Below the pieces are notes generated by a model. That model was not told the DNA's origin and did not search any database. It was given only the letters and a program-made list of their open reading frames with translations. Of a DNA stretch of 64,000 nt, positions 40,101 through 54,100 are shown piece by piece. The DNA comes from Alviniconcha marisindica (taxonomy: Eukaryota; Mollusca; Gastropoda; Provannidae), in contig JABMCL010001257.1 of NCBI GenBank assembly GCA_018857735.1, forward strand, positions 140,001-204,000, in the 5' to 3' direction. A program made the position numbers and the translations under genes. Positions within the stretch are counted from its first letter, which is position 1. Each line of letters starts with the position of its first letter.

Positions 40101-43100
40101 TCTACATGAAAATGCAGCACCCACTGGGTCAGGTCTTGAAGGGTGTGGATTTTGGCTGCCCAAATGGCAGGGGAATTCAAAACAGTGGCGTGCACAATTT
40201 GTCTCTCCCTCCACAGTGGGTGTACTGCCTCCATAAAAAGAGGAATGCGGAATAAGAGGTGTAATTACTGTGCCATTGACTTAGGTGATCTGTTTGAGTA
40301 TTCATTATTACATTAAGCCAGCGATGACAAAACCCTTAATGTTGGCTTTTTGTTGGACACTGTTGAAGTGCGGTTCTTCAGCCATTGCATAATCATTACC
40401 TGCAGGTTTGAGGGAGTGTTTATGGATGGGGTGTGGATGGGAGTGCTGTAATCCTGAAGGAGTTTTTATGGATTGGGTGTGGATGGGAGTGCTGTATGCC
40501 TGTGGGAGTGTTTATGGATTGGTTGTGGATGGGAGTGCTGTATGCCTGAGGGAGTGTTTATGGATTGGGTGTGGATGGGAGTGCTGTATGCCTGAGGGAG
40601 TGTTTATGGATTGGGTGTGGATGGGAGTGCTGTATGCCTGAGGGAGTGTTTATGGATTGGGTGTGGATGGGAGTGCTGTATGCCTGAGGGAGTGTTTATG
40701 GATGGGGCGTAGATGGAAATGTGCTTTGGTCTGGGGGTAGGGATGAGTACTGGTAAATGTTTTTTAGTTCCCAATCATCTACAGTGGAGTGGGGTAGGGA
40801 CGGGGTGCCTATGTGAGTGTATCTGCAAGGCTAGAGGGGTAGGGGTATGTTATGGTTGGTTTGGTGTGAATGTGGGGTAGGGACGGGGTGCCTATGTGAG
40901 TGTATCTGCAAAGCTAGAGGGGTGGGGGGTAGGGGTATGTTGTGGTTGGTTTGGTGTGAATGTGAGGTAGGGATGTACACTGCAGGTCCAGATGGGGGGC
41001 AGGGGTATACTGTATGGCTGTTGGTGGGCTTGGGGGGATGTACACTGCAGGTCCAGGTGGGGGTTAGGGGTATACTGTATGGCTGTTGGTGGGCTTGGGG
41101 GGATGTACTCTGCGGGGGCAGGGTGGACATCGTGGGGTGTGCTGGACAAGGAACTGCAGTAGGCATGTGTAATGGTCATGGAGTCATTCTGTTGGGCAGG
41201 TGAGCAGTTTCTGGCAGGACTGTCACAGGTGTGCAACAACATCATGGGTCACCTCAACACCAAGGGCCTGTACCCTACGCTGGAGGTCAGTTCCATTTGT
41301 CAGTCACACCTGTCAGTCCCATTTGTCAGTCACGCCTGTCAGTCACACTTGTCAGTTATACTTCTCAGTCACACCCGTCAGTCACATTTGTCAGTTATAG
41401 TTGTCAATCACGTGTCAGTCACACCTGTCCCATTTGTTAGTCACACCTGTCCTGTTTAACTTGTCATCCTGTTGTTTTTGATTAAAGGGGAAGTGAAGTA
41501 CAGATAGAGGCTAGTTGGCCAGACACTGTAGACAATGTGCAACTATTTCCCGCTGCAGGCATCATGGGGTGGGTCTGTCAACATTGATACAAACAAGTAC
41601 TTTCTTTGCTTCCAATCTGAGCTCTTGAGGGTGCTTGTTAGTGAGTCATCATTGACCATCACTGCTATGTGTCTGTGTGTTGATAGACACTCGGTCACTG
41701 CCGTGTGTCTGTGTGTTGATAGACACTCGGTCACTGCCGTGTGTCTGTGTGTTGATAGACACTCGGTCACTGCCGTGTGTCTGTGTGTTGATAGACACTC
41801 GGTCACTGCTGTGTGTCTGTGTGGTGATAGACACTCGGTCACTGCCGTGTGTCTGTGTGTTGATAGACACTCGGTCACTGCCATGTGTCTGTGTGTTGAT
41901 AGACACTCGGTCACTGCCATGTGTCTGTGTGTTGATAGACACTCGGTCACTGCCATGTGTCTGTGTTGTCTCAGATACTGCTGACCAGTGGGCTGGTCCG
42001 CTCCAAGCCAGTGTTCAGCAAGGCCACCTTGACTGCTGTCCTCACAGTGGCTGTCAGGTACATGTATGCACATGCACGCACACACGCACATGCACAGACA
42101 CACATGCACGCACACACGCACATGCACAGACACACATGCACGCACACACGCACATGCACAGACACACATGCACGCACACACGCACATGCACAGACACATG
42201 CACGCACACACACATTTAAAAAAAAAAATGTATTTTAAGAGAAGCTGTTAGATTGTTCACTTTAGTGAGATTGTTCACTGTAGTGCAGTTTGTGAGATTG
42301 TTAACTGCAGTGAGATTAGTGACATTATACACTGTAGGGAGATTAGGGAGATTGTGGACTGTAGTGATGTTGTCCACTGTAGTGAGATTGTTTACTTTAG
42401 TGAGGTCGATGAGATTATTCACTGTAGTGAGATTATTCACTTTAGTGAAATTAGTAAGATTGTTCACTGTAGTGAGATTGTTCACTGTTGTGAGATTGTT
42501 CACTGTAGTGAGATTTGTGAGATTGTTCACTGCAGTGAGATTGTTCACTATAGTGAGATTGGTCACTTTAGTAAGATTCTTCATTGTAGTGAGATTGTTC
42601 ACGTTAGTAAGATTGTTCACTGTAGTGAGATTGTTTACTGTAGTGAGATTGTTCACTGTAGTGAGATTGTTCACTGTAGTGAGATTGGTGAGATTGTTCA
42701 CTGCAGTGGGCATTTGGCTGTTGTTGCTTTCAGGCCTTTGCTGGGAGCCAATTTCTCAGAGAACTTGTTGAACGTCTTCCTGCTGCACATCCTGTCCGTT
42801 CCTGCCATTGTCCTCCACATGGCCAGCATCGCGCCTGAGGTGAGGCAGGCATCACTGCGGCAAAGTGAAAAACAACAACTGTGACAGAAATGGTCTCGGT
42901 GCAAAGTGGCTGTGTCAGCTATTTCTGTTTGAAACTGTGTGTTGTATTGTTCATTCAGTCTGTTTGCAACTGTGTGTTATATTGTGTATTCATTTTAGGC
43001 ATGCATTCAGTGTTTGAAACTGTGTGTTGTATTTTTCATTCATTTTAAGTATGCGTTCAGTCTGTCATTTAGTCATGCAACTGCTAACAAATTTCTCCTG

Positions 43101-46100
43101 TAAGTATTGCCTGTTTAATTTGTTGCCACATCTTGCACTGTTGTGTTTTGTTCAACTTTTGTTGACTTTGCAAGGAACTGTGAAAAGTCAGAAGTTGCTA
43201 TATTGACTGATCATGACTTTACAAACATGAACCTAAAGTTGCTAGGTTGTTTGACTGATGATGACTTTACAAACATGAACCTAAAGTTGCTATATTGTTT
43301 GACTGATGATGACTTTACAAACATGAACCTAAAGTTGCTAGGTTGTTTGACTGATGATGACTTTACAAACATGAACCTAAAGTTGCTATATTGTTTGACT
43401 GATCATGTCTTTACAAACATGAACCTAAAGTTGCTAGGTTGTTTGACTAATGATGACTAGGCAAACATGAACCTAAAGTTGCTAGGTTGTTTGACTGATG
43501 ATGACTAGGCAAACATGAACCTAAAGTTGCTAGGTTGGTTGACTGATGATGACTAGGCAAACATGAACCTAAAGTTGCTCGGTTGGTTGACTGATGATGA
43601 CTAGGCAAACATGAACCTAAAGTTGCTAGGTTGGTTGAATTGACTGATGATGACTTGGCAAACATGAACTCAGCGTTGCTACATTGTAACCAGAGTGCTT
43701 GACTCATAGCAATGCTGCACTGCCATCATGTTGTGATTGAATTCCGAACTCTCCCCACCCCCACAGTGTTGAGCGTAGGGTGCCTCACTGCTCATTGACC
43801 TGATGTCTGCAGTTGCTGACATGTGAAGATGGGTTGCCACTGGTCTGGCCCTGTCTGGCCTTCCAAGGAAGATCATCAGGCAGTTCCTGTGTGTGCCTCT
43901 GTCCCCGAGAGCTTCAGATAAGAGTAGGGATGACTGAGCCAGAGACTAGACATGGGTGTCTTGAAGTCCAGCTGATTCACCATGAGCTGTGATTGTGATG
44001 CACAGAATTCCTGTGATGCAGGAAGCTGTTAATCACTCACCTGTTGCTGTTGATGGTTTGTGTTAAGTTTTGATCAGTGTGAGGAGCTGCTGGTGACTCA
44101 CCGGGTCTTAAAGTGATGCCTGCATCGTGTGACTGAATGGGCCACCACTTGTGATTGATGTTTTGATTCGGCAGTGTGTGGAGCTGCTGGTGACTCACCG
44201 GGTCTTCAAGCGATGCCTGGAGTTGCTGACGTGTGAGCAGAGTACCCGCATCATCTTCAACACGCTGGAAGGCAACTACGCCCTCTGTCTCATGGGTAGG
44301 TGGGCACTTCTGTGTCTCTCTCTCCATCATCTCTCTGTCTCATGGGTAGGTGGGCACTTCTGTGTCTCTCTCTTTCCATCATCTCTCTGTCTCATGGGTA
44401 GGTGGGCACTTCTGTGTCTCTCTCTCTCCATCATCTCTCTGTCTCATGGGTAGGTGGGCACTTCTGTGTCTCTCTCTCCATCATCTCTCTGTCTCATGGG
44501 TATGTGGGCACTTCACTGCCTCTCTCTCTCCATCATCTCTCTGTCTCATGGGTATGTGGGCACTTCCGTGTCTCTCTCCATTATCTCTCTGTCTCATGGG
44601 TATGTGGGCACTTCACTGTCTCTCCATCATCTCTGTCTCATGGGTATGTGGGCACTTCTGTGTCTTTCTCTCCATCATCTCTCTGTCTCATGGGTATGTG
44701 GGCACTTCTGTGTCTCTCTCTCCATCATCTCTCTGTCTCATGGGTATGTGGGCACTTCCGTGTCTCTCTCCACCATCTCTGTCTCATGGGTATGTGGGCA
44801 CTTCTGTGTCTCTCTCTCCATCATCTCTCTGTCTCATGGGTATGTGGGCACTTCTGTGTCTCTCTCTTCATCATCTCTCTGTCTCATGGGTATGTGGGCA
44901 CTTCCGTGTCTCTCTCCATCATCTCTCTGTCTCATGGGTATGTGGGCGCTTCACTGTCTCTCTCTCCATCATCTCTCTGTCTCATGGGTATGTGGGCACT
45001 TCTGTGTCTCTCTCCATCATCTCCCTGTCTCATGGGTAGGTGGGTGCTTCACTGTCTCTCTCTCCACTTTAGTTATGTATCACTTTCTGTTTTTCATTGG
45101 GAAAGGTAAAACGCTGGAGGGCAACTACGCCCTCTGTCTCATGGGTAGGTGGGCACTTCACTGTCTCTCTCTCCATCATCTCTCTGTCTCATGGGTAGGT
45201 GGGCACTTCACTATCTCTCGCTCCATCATCTCTCTGCTTCATGGGTAGGTGGGCACTTCTCTGTCTCTCTCTCCATCATCTCCCTGTCTCATGGGTATGT
45301 GGGCACTTCCGTGTCTCTCTCTCCATCATCTCTCTGCCTCATGGGTAGGTGGGCACTTCACTGTCTCTCTCTCCATCATATCTGTCTCTCTCTCCATCAT
45401 ATCTGTCTCATGGGTAGGTGGGCACATCACTGTCTGTCTCCATCATCTCTCTGTCTCATGGGTAGGTGGGCACTTCACTGTCTCTCTCCACATCTCCCTG
45501 TCTCATGGGTATGTGGGCACTTCCGTGTCTCTCTCTCCATCATCTCTCTGCCTCATGGGTAGGTGGGCACTTCACTGTCTCTCTCTCCATCATATCTGTC
45601 TCATGGGTAGGTGGGCATCACTGTCTTCTCCATCATCTCTGTCTCATGGGTAGGTGGGCACTTCCTGTCTCTCTCCATCATCTCCCTGTCTCATGGGTAT
45701 GTGGGCACTTCCGTGTCTCTCTCTCCATCATCTCTCTACCTCATGGGTAGGTGGGCACTTCACTGTCTCTCTCTCCATCATATCTGTCTCATGGGTAGGT
45801 GGGCACTTCACTGTCTCTCTCCATCATCTCTCTGTCTCATGGGTAGGTGGGCACTTCTGTGTCTCTCTCTCCATCATCTCTCTGTCTCATGGGTATGTGG
45901 GCACTTCTGTGTCTCTCTCTCCATCATCTCCCTGTCTCATGGGTAGGTGGGCACTTCTGTGTCTCTCTCTCCATCATCTCTCTGTCTCATGGGTATGTGG
46001 GCATTTCACTGCCTCACTCTCCACCATCTCTCTGTCTCATGGGTATGTGGGCACTTCACTGTCTCTCTCCATCATCTCTCTGTCTCATGGGTATGTGGGC

Positions 46101-49100
46101 ACTTCTCTGTCTCTCTCTCCATCATCTCCCTGTCTCGTGGGTATGTGGGCACTTCTGTGTCTCTCTCTCCATCATCTCTCTGTCTCATGGGTATGTGGGC
46201 ACTTCTCTGTCTCTCTCTCTATCATCTCTCTGTCTCATGGGTATGTGGGCACTTCACTGTCTCTCTCTCTCTCCACTTTAGCTATGTATCACTTTCTGTA
46301 TTTTCATTGGGAAAGGTAGGAAGCAGACATAAGTTTGTGTTTGAAAAAGCAGTTGCTTACTGCTTCGGTGAATGCCTAGTCTGCCCCACACTCCATAGCA
46401 ACAGCAGAGTTCTTCCACAGAAAGATGTTAAATTAAAAATAAATAAATTAAAAAACAACCCCAAAACACTGAGTAGAACATCACCTGAATTAATGATTAG
46501 TCTAAATGAACTGAGAATCTGTTAGCTGTGGCATAGAGAGGAAATGCACTTCTCTTGCTCATGTCACTTCCAGTTTGTGTCTGTGTGGTGTGTGTGTGTA
46601 GGTAGGTAGATGTGTGTGTGTGTAGGTAGATGTGTGTGTGTGTGTGTAGGTAGATGTGTGTGTGTGTAGGTAGATGTGTGTGTGTGTGCGTAGGTAGATG
46701 TGTATGTGTGTGTAGGCAAATGTGTGTGTGTGTGTAGGTAGATGTGTGTGTGTGTAAGTAGATGTGTGTGTGTGTAGGTAGATGTGTGTGTGTGTACATA
46801 GATGTGTGTGTGTGTACGTAGATGTGTGTGTCTGTGCATTTGTGGCTGAATGGGGAGTGCACCAATAAGAGGAGGTTTCCATAACTGTTATTAAAATTAG
46901 AAAACGTGCCATTTCTGGTTTGAGAAAATGATGAATGGTATGCGCACTAGATCTGTGAGGGCCTCCACAGAATGCTAGACAGTTGCATCTAAAAGGTCCA
47001 GTGGTTAGTGGTGCTGCACATTTTCATCCACTGAAAAACTTGTTTGTTTTATTCCCATGACAAAAAAATGACAAAAATAATGCACCTGTGTCAAGAATAT
47101 CAAATAGCAAGGAAAGATTTGACACACAGCATAGAGGCCGAAGAGCCAAACAAGACGTGAGGCTCATACTGTGGAATAACGGTAAAGACTTTGTGGGGAG
47201 AACGTTGTGACTAGGTGGCTGTTGTTGGTTTTGATTGGTGGAAGGCGTTTTGTGCTGCATGTGCCTGCTGCTGTAGCACTGATGGATTGCTGTCTGTTTG
47301 TGCTGTGCAGCCAACCTCATCCAGCTGGGCTACAAGGAGTTGGAGGTAAGCTTTGCTCAGCGGTTGTGTGTGCTGACAGTTAAGAACACGGACTGCCAGG
47401 GAACGATTTTACACGTAACATACAGGCAGAGCAGACAAACTGGATGTAAGGCACATATTGTAGCATAATAATATATGGACTGTTTTGGAATCAGGCCTTT
47501 TAAGAATAAAACATTTGCATTCACAAAACTGTATTTACATGAAACCAGAATTACTGAGCAAGTCTTGTTCAAGTGTTCTAATTTGTAGCAATGAAAATTG
47601 AGTTTATATAAACACTTGATTCAATGTGGTTGATGAAAATAGATGTTGTAGTGATTATTTTGTTAAGCAAAAGTGTTGTCGAATTATTAATTCATGCGTT
47701 CATAGACTGTACGTTGTGTTCCAGGGCTTAGTAGAAAACACAACAGACTTCATGGTGAGTTTTTACCTCTGGTCCTAGTCAGTTGTTGGCAGGTGCATGA
47801 GCTGTTGGTCATTCCTTGTACAGCTTTTGTACCTTCATAGTTGGACTTTTCTTACCTGTAATATGTCAGTTTTTACCTCTGGTCCTAGTCAGTTGTTGGC
47901 AGGTGCATGAGCTGTTGGTCATTCCTTGTACAGCTTTTGTACCTTCATAGTTGGACTTTTGGTACCTGTAATATGTCAGTTTTTACAAAACAGAGAGAGG
48001 GAGATACACAGAGGAGAGAGAGACACACACACATAGGGAGAGAGAGGCCGAGAGAGGTAGGCAAGAAGATTGGGAGGGGGGGGGGGGAACTGGGGGGGGG
48101 GGGGGAGGCTGAGAGAGGGGCAGGGGGAAGAGGGAGGGACACAGAGAGAGGGTGGGAGGAAGAGGGTGGGACACACACAGAGGGTGGGAGGAAGAGGGTG
48201 GGACACAGAGAGAGGGTGGGAGGAAGAGGGAGGGACACACACAGAGGGTGGGAGGAAGAGGGTGGGACACAGAGAGCAGGTGTGAGGAAGAGGGAGGGAC
48301 ACAGAGAGAGGGTGGGAGGAAGAGGGTGGGACACAGAGAGCAGGTGTGAGGAAGAGGGAGGGACACACACAGAGGGTGGGAGGAAGAGGGAGGGACACAC
48401 ACAGAGGGTGGGAGGAAGAGGGTGGGACACAGAGAGCAGGTGGGAGGAAGAGGGAGGGACACAGAGAGCAGGTGGGAGGAAGAGGGAGGGACACAGAGAG
48501 CAGGTGTGAGGAAGAGGGAGGGACACAGAGAGCAGGTGGGAGGAAGAGGGTGGGACACACACAGAGGGTGGGAGGAAGAGGGTGGGACACAGAGAGCAGT
48601 TGGGAGGAAGAGGGAGGGACACAGAGAGCAGGTGGGAGGAAGAGGGAGGGACACACACAGAGGGTGGGAGGAAGAGGGTGGGACACAGAGAGCAGGTGGG
48701 AGGAAGAGGGAGGGACACAGAGAGCAGGTGGGAGGAAGAGGGAGGGACACACACAGAGGGTGGGAGGAAGAGGGTGGGACACAGAGAGCAGGTGGGAGGA
48801 AGAGGGGGGACACAGAGAGCAGGTGGGAGGAAGAGGGTGGGACACAGAGAGCAGGTGGGAGGAAGAGGGTGGGACACAGAGAGCAGGTGGGAGGAAGAGG
48901 GTGGGACACAGAGAGAGGGTGGGAGGGAGAGGGAGGGACACAGAGAGGGTGGGAGGGAGAGGGAGGGACACAGAGCGAGGGCGGGGGAAGATAGGCCAAG
49001 AGAGAGGGGGGACTGGGGAAGAGAGAGGGTCACAGAGAGTTGAAGCGGGGGGGGAGGGGGAGGAGAGAGGACACAAATGGTGCTTTGAGGGGGAGAGAGG

Positions 49101-50869
49101 GACACAGAGATGGTGGGGAGGGGGGGACACAGAGATGGTGTTGGGGGGTGGGGGTGGACAGAGAGATGGTGTGGGGGGGGGGGGGGGGCAACAGAGATGG
49201 TGGGGTGGGGGCAGACACAGAGATGGTGTGTGGGTGAACACAGAGATAGTGGGGTGGGGGGTGGGGGTGGGGGGACAACCAGAGATAGTGGGGGGGGGGG
49301 GGGCAGACACAGAGATGGTGTGTGTGTGTGTGGGGTGAACACAGAGATAGTGTGGGGAGGGGGCGGACACAGAGATGGTGTGGGGGTGGGGGTGAACACA
49401 GAGATAGTGTGGGGAGGTGCAGACACAGAGATGGTGTGGGGGGTGGTGGTGGACACAGAGATGGTGTGGGGAGGGGGCAGACACAGAGATGGTGGGGAGG
49501 GGGGGGGCAACACAGAGATGGTGGGGGGGGGGGGGGCAACACAGAGATGGTGTGGGGAGAGGGGGGCAGACACAGAGATGGTGTGGGGAGAGGGGGCAGA
49601 CACAGAGATGGTGGAGGGGACACAGAGATGGTGCGGGGAGGGGGCAGACACAGAGATGGTGCGGGGAGGGGGGCAGACACAGAGATGATGGGGGGGGGGG
49701 GGGGGCAGACACAGAGATGGTGCGGGGAGGGGGCAGACACAGAGATGGTGCAGGGAGGGGGCAGACACAGAGATGGTGCGGGAGGGGGGCAGACACGAGA
49801 TGGTGCGGGGAGGGGGCAGACACAGAGATGGTGGGGGGGGGGGGGGGGGAGGCAGACACAGAGATGGTGGGGGGGTGGGGGGGGGGGGGAGGCAGACACA
49901 GAGATGGTGCTGGGAGGTGCCGACACAGAGATGGTGCGGGGAGGGGGCAGACATAGAGATGGTGCGGGGGGGGGCAGACACAGAGATGGTGGGGGGGGGG
50001 GGGGAGGCAGACACAGAGATGGTGGGGGGGGGAGGGAGGCAGACACAGAGATGGTGGGGGGGGGGGGGAGGCAGACACAGAGATGGTGGGGGGGGGGGGG
50101 GACAGACACAGAGATGGTGCGGGGACGTGGGTAGACACAGAGATGGTGGGGGGGGAGGGGGGGGGCAGACAGAGATGGTGCGGGGACGTGGGTGACACAG
50201 AGATGGTGGGGGGAGGCAGACACAGAGATGGTGGGGGGGGAAGCAGACACAGAGATGGTGCGGGGAGGGGGGCAGACATAGAGATGGTGCTGGGAGGGGG
50301 GCAGACACAGAGATGGTGGGGGGGGGAGGCAGACACAGCGATGGTGCGGGGAGGGAGGCAGACACAGAGATGGTGGGGGGGGGAGGCAGGACATAGAGAT
50401 GGTGCTGGGAGGGGGCGACAAGGGTCAGACACAGAGATGGTGCGGGGGGGAGGCAGACACAGAGATGGTGGGGGGGAGGCAGACACAGAGATGGTGCGGG
50501 GAGGGGGGCAGACACAGAGATGGTGGGGGGGAGGCAGACACAGAGATGGTAGCAGCCGGAGTGCGGGAGGGGGCAGACATAGAGATGGTGCGGGGGGCAG
50601 AAGGATGGTGCGGGGGGGCAGACACAGAGATGGTGCGGGATGGGGGGGGGGGGGGGGGGATAGAGGGACACAGAGATGGTGCGGGGGGAGATATATATTT
50701 TATAACAGTGATGGTGTGTTGTTTTGCCTGAACATTCTTCTTTCTGATATGCAGACTGTGATGATTCGTCTGCTGGAGAAATGCAAAGCGTATGTTCAAA
50801 ACAAGCGCTCCAACTTGACGCATTGGCATCCTGTACTGGGCTGGTTCTCACAGAGAACTAATCAGAGGT

Positions 50870-50930
<61 letters not shown>

Positions 50931-51130
50931 GGGCTGGTTCTCACAGAGAACTAATCAGAGGTCAGTGTGTGTGTGTGTGTGTACTGGGCTGGTTCTCACA
51001 GAGAACTAATCAGAGGTCAGGTGTGTGTGTGTGTGTGTACTGGGCTGGTTCTCACAGAGAACTAATCAGAGGTCAGTGTGTGTGTGTGTGTGTGTACTGG
51101 GCTGGTTCTCACAGAGAACTAATCAGAGGT

Positions 51131-51164
<34 letters not shown>

Positions 51165-54100
51165 ATGTGTGTGACTGTTTGTGTCTGCATCTGCTCAGGC
51201 GTTGTTGCATCTGCTCTGCTAATTATTGTAAATTTCGCTCGATTAGTCTCCTGGTTTGATTAGTTGACGTGATAGCATTGTTCCTCGTGATGTGGCCATT
51301 ATCGTGGTACCAGCTTTGTGTGTCACTTCCACTGGAAGGGAGGACAGTTGGTCTTGTTCTGTTTCTGCAAGTCCTGACTCTCCTCTCTGTTTTACACTGC
51401 TTGCCGCCAGCCGGTCATGTTGAGCCTGTGTTCAGTGACAGCGTGTTCAGTGCAGCCATGCGTTGCAACAGCCGTGAGCTACACAACACAGAGAAGAAAG
51501 TGTTGTTTCACCGGTGCCGCCCCTGTCCCCCGCTACACTCGACATGACCTTCTGTCTCTGGAAACCACTGCCACACCTCTCCCCTTCCTCTCCCCCCAGC
51601 TGATCGCACGTCTATTACATCTCGGCATTGCGAGAAACGTGCCCAAAAAGGCCACGCCGATCGAGAAGAGGAGCGAAGAATGAACGGAGGAAGATCAAAG
51701 TGATCGTCGGTTTTTGTGATCGACTTCCATCCGATTCTTCCAGTTCTCCAACCCCCTGTCAACACACCACTTCCGTACCACCTTCCTCTCCACCCAGTGA
51801 CCGTGACGACCTCTCAGCCTCCTCGCTCAGCGCTCCGCTGCGTCCCCCTCACAGACAGCTGCTTCACATTCCCCTTAGTTCTTCCTCAGCCGAAAACACA
51901 CTCCTTGTCTGCCTCTTCAATGCAAGATCCGTCGGCACTTCCAGGAGGAGGTCCGACATATCCACCTTCATTCAGGACAACAACATCAACATCATGCTGC
52001 TGACGGAGACCTGCTTCGCCCTGTCGGTGACAAGGCCAAGATCACCGACCTTGCTCCACCTGGGTACTCGGTCTTCTCCTTCCCCCGCTCTGCAGGGGGG
52101 TCCGGCGCAAAAGGCGGGGGCATTGCCTTCGTCATAAGGGACTCTCTTAAGCCGCATGTCGCTACCACTTCGTCCTTTCCCGTTCAGCACCCGTTCTTTG
52201 AAACCACTCAGCTGACTCTAACATACAACAAGCAACTAACCAACTTGTTCTGTATCTGCCGCCCTCCACCCAGCAAAAAGAACAAATTCTCTGACTCCAT
52301 GTTTTTCAATCAGTTTTCCGACTTCCTTGAGCACTCTGACAGTCTGCCTGGCAAAACACTCCTTATGGGTGACTTTAACTTTCATTTTGAAAAAGTTGAA
52401 AACAATAACTCCAGAAAACTACACGATATCATAGTCATGTTTAACCTAACCCAGTCCGTTTCTGAACCTACTCACAACCAAGGCCATCTGCTCGACTTAG
52501 TGTTTTCCAAGCAAAGTGATAACATCCTCGTTTCTACAAAACTACACCATGGACTAACATCTGACCACACAGCCATCTTGTGCAAACTTGATGTATCTGT
52601 ACCCGCACAAAAACCTGAAACTTTTTCATACCGATGCCTCAAAAAGATTGACACCGGCGCCTTTAAACAAGATCTCTCACGCTGTCTCACAAGTCAGTTC
52701 TATCAGTGACTACAATAACCATCTCTGTTCTGTCCTTGACGAACACGCCCCTCTCTGCCGTTGCACAGTCCGTACAAGGAAGCCGACGCCCTGGTTCAGC
52801 GGTATTGCGGAGCAGTTCTGTGAGCTGAAACAGGAGCGTCGGCAGGTGGAGAGACGATGGCTCAAATCTAAGCTCACCATCCACAAACAGATATACGACT
52901 CCATTAAACAGAAAGTAACAAACATTGTAGATAAAGCCAAACAAGCCTACTACTCTGCTAAGATTCAGTCTAGCACAACCTGTAAACAGCTCTTTCAGAA
53001 CTTCAACACCATCCTCGGCAAAAGCAGATCTTCACCTCTTCCTTCAACATTTGACTCTGAAGACCTTCCGAAAGTCTTTTCTGATTACTTCCCTGAGAAA
53101 ATCCGCACCATCAGAAACAATTTTCCTCCACCAAACCCAACTGCTTGCCCTGATACCTCTTTCGCTGGAAATCCCTTGCTAACTTTTGAGTCTGTCACTG
53201 ATGAATTTGTCTTAAAAATAATCAACAGTGCATCTGCCAAGTCTTGTGAACTTGATCCCATTCCCACAATGCTTCTTTATGAAAACCTTGACATCCTCTT
53301 GCCGACCATCACGAACATCATCAACACATCTCTTACCACTGGCATTGTACCACGTGATCTGAAGACAGCCATCGTCAAACCTCTGTTGAAAAAGCCATCA
53401 CTTGACAAAAATCTTTTGAAAAACTACCGTCCCATTTCTAACCTTCCATTTCTGTCCAAAATTCTTGAAAAAGTCGTTCTCCACAAACTTCTCTCCCATC
53501 TCCAAGAAAACAACCTCAGCAATCCCTTTCAGTCAGCCTATCGAGCAGGACACAGCACAGAGACCGTTTTGTTACGTATTGTAAACAATATTCTTTCAGC
53601 TCTGGACAATGACAACATTTCTGTTCTTCTTTTGTTGGATCTTTCTGCCGCTTTTGACACTATACTGGGCGTAAAACACCAACTTATTTACTTACTTACT
53701 TTTGACACTATTGACCACCAAATTCTCCTCTCCCGCCCGAACTCTGTTTTTGGCATTCAGCCTACTGCACTCCAATGGTTTCACTCATATCTCTCAGAGA
53801 GGTATCAGTCCACTTCAGTCAATAACTCGTCTTCGTCACCATCACAGCTCATGTATGGTGTGCCTTAGGGCTCAGTACTGGGGCCCATTCTCTTCATCCT
53901 GTACACTACGCCTCTCTCCAATATCATAGCTAACCACTCTGTAAACCATCAGCTTTTCGCAGATGACACACAGCTCCAGAAATCACTCCTCTCAGTGAAG
54001 TGACCAACCTCACCAAAGAACTCAATGCATGCACAGACGACATAAAACATGGATGACTGAAAATCAGCTCAAACTGAATGACGACAAAACAGAAGCTCTT

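Noticed and set aside
44350..46319. Ser/Leu/Gly-rich repeat proteins of 220-264 codons after exon 10
   Set aside because: They are unspliced readings of the 52-bp donor array. All three frames are open and the 52-bp unit is not a codon multiple.
47945..50851. Minus-strand open frames of 968 and 836 codons, Pro/Ser/Leu/Cys-rich
   Set aside because: They are the complement of the purine-rich minisatellites, open in all three frames at once. There is no domain or start context, and the region is an intron of UBE3B.
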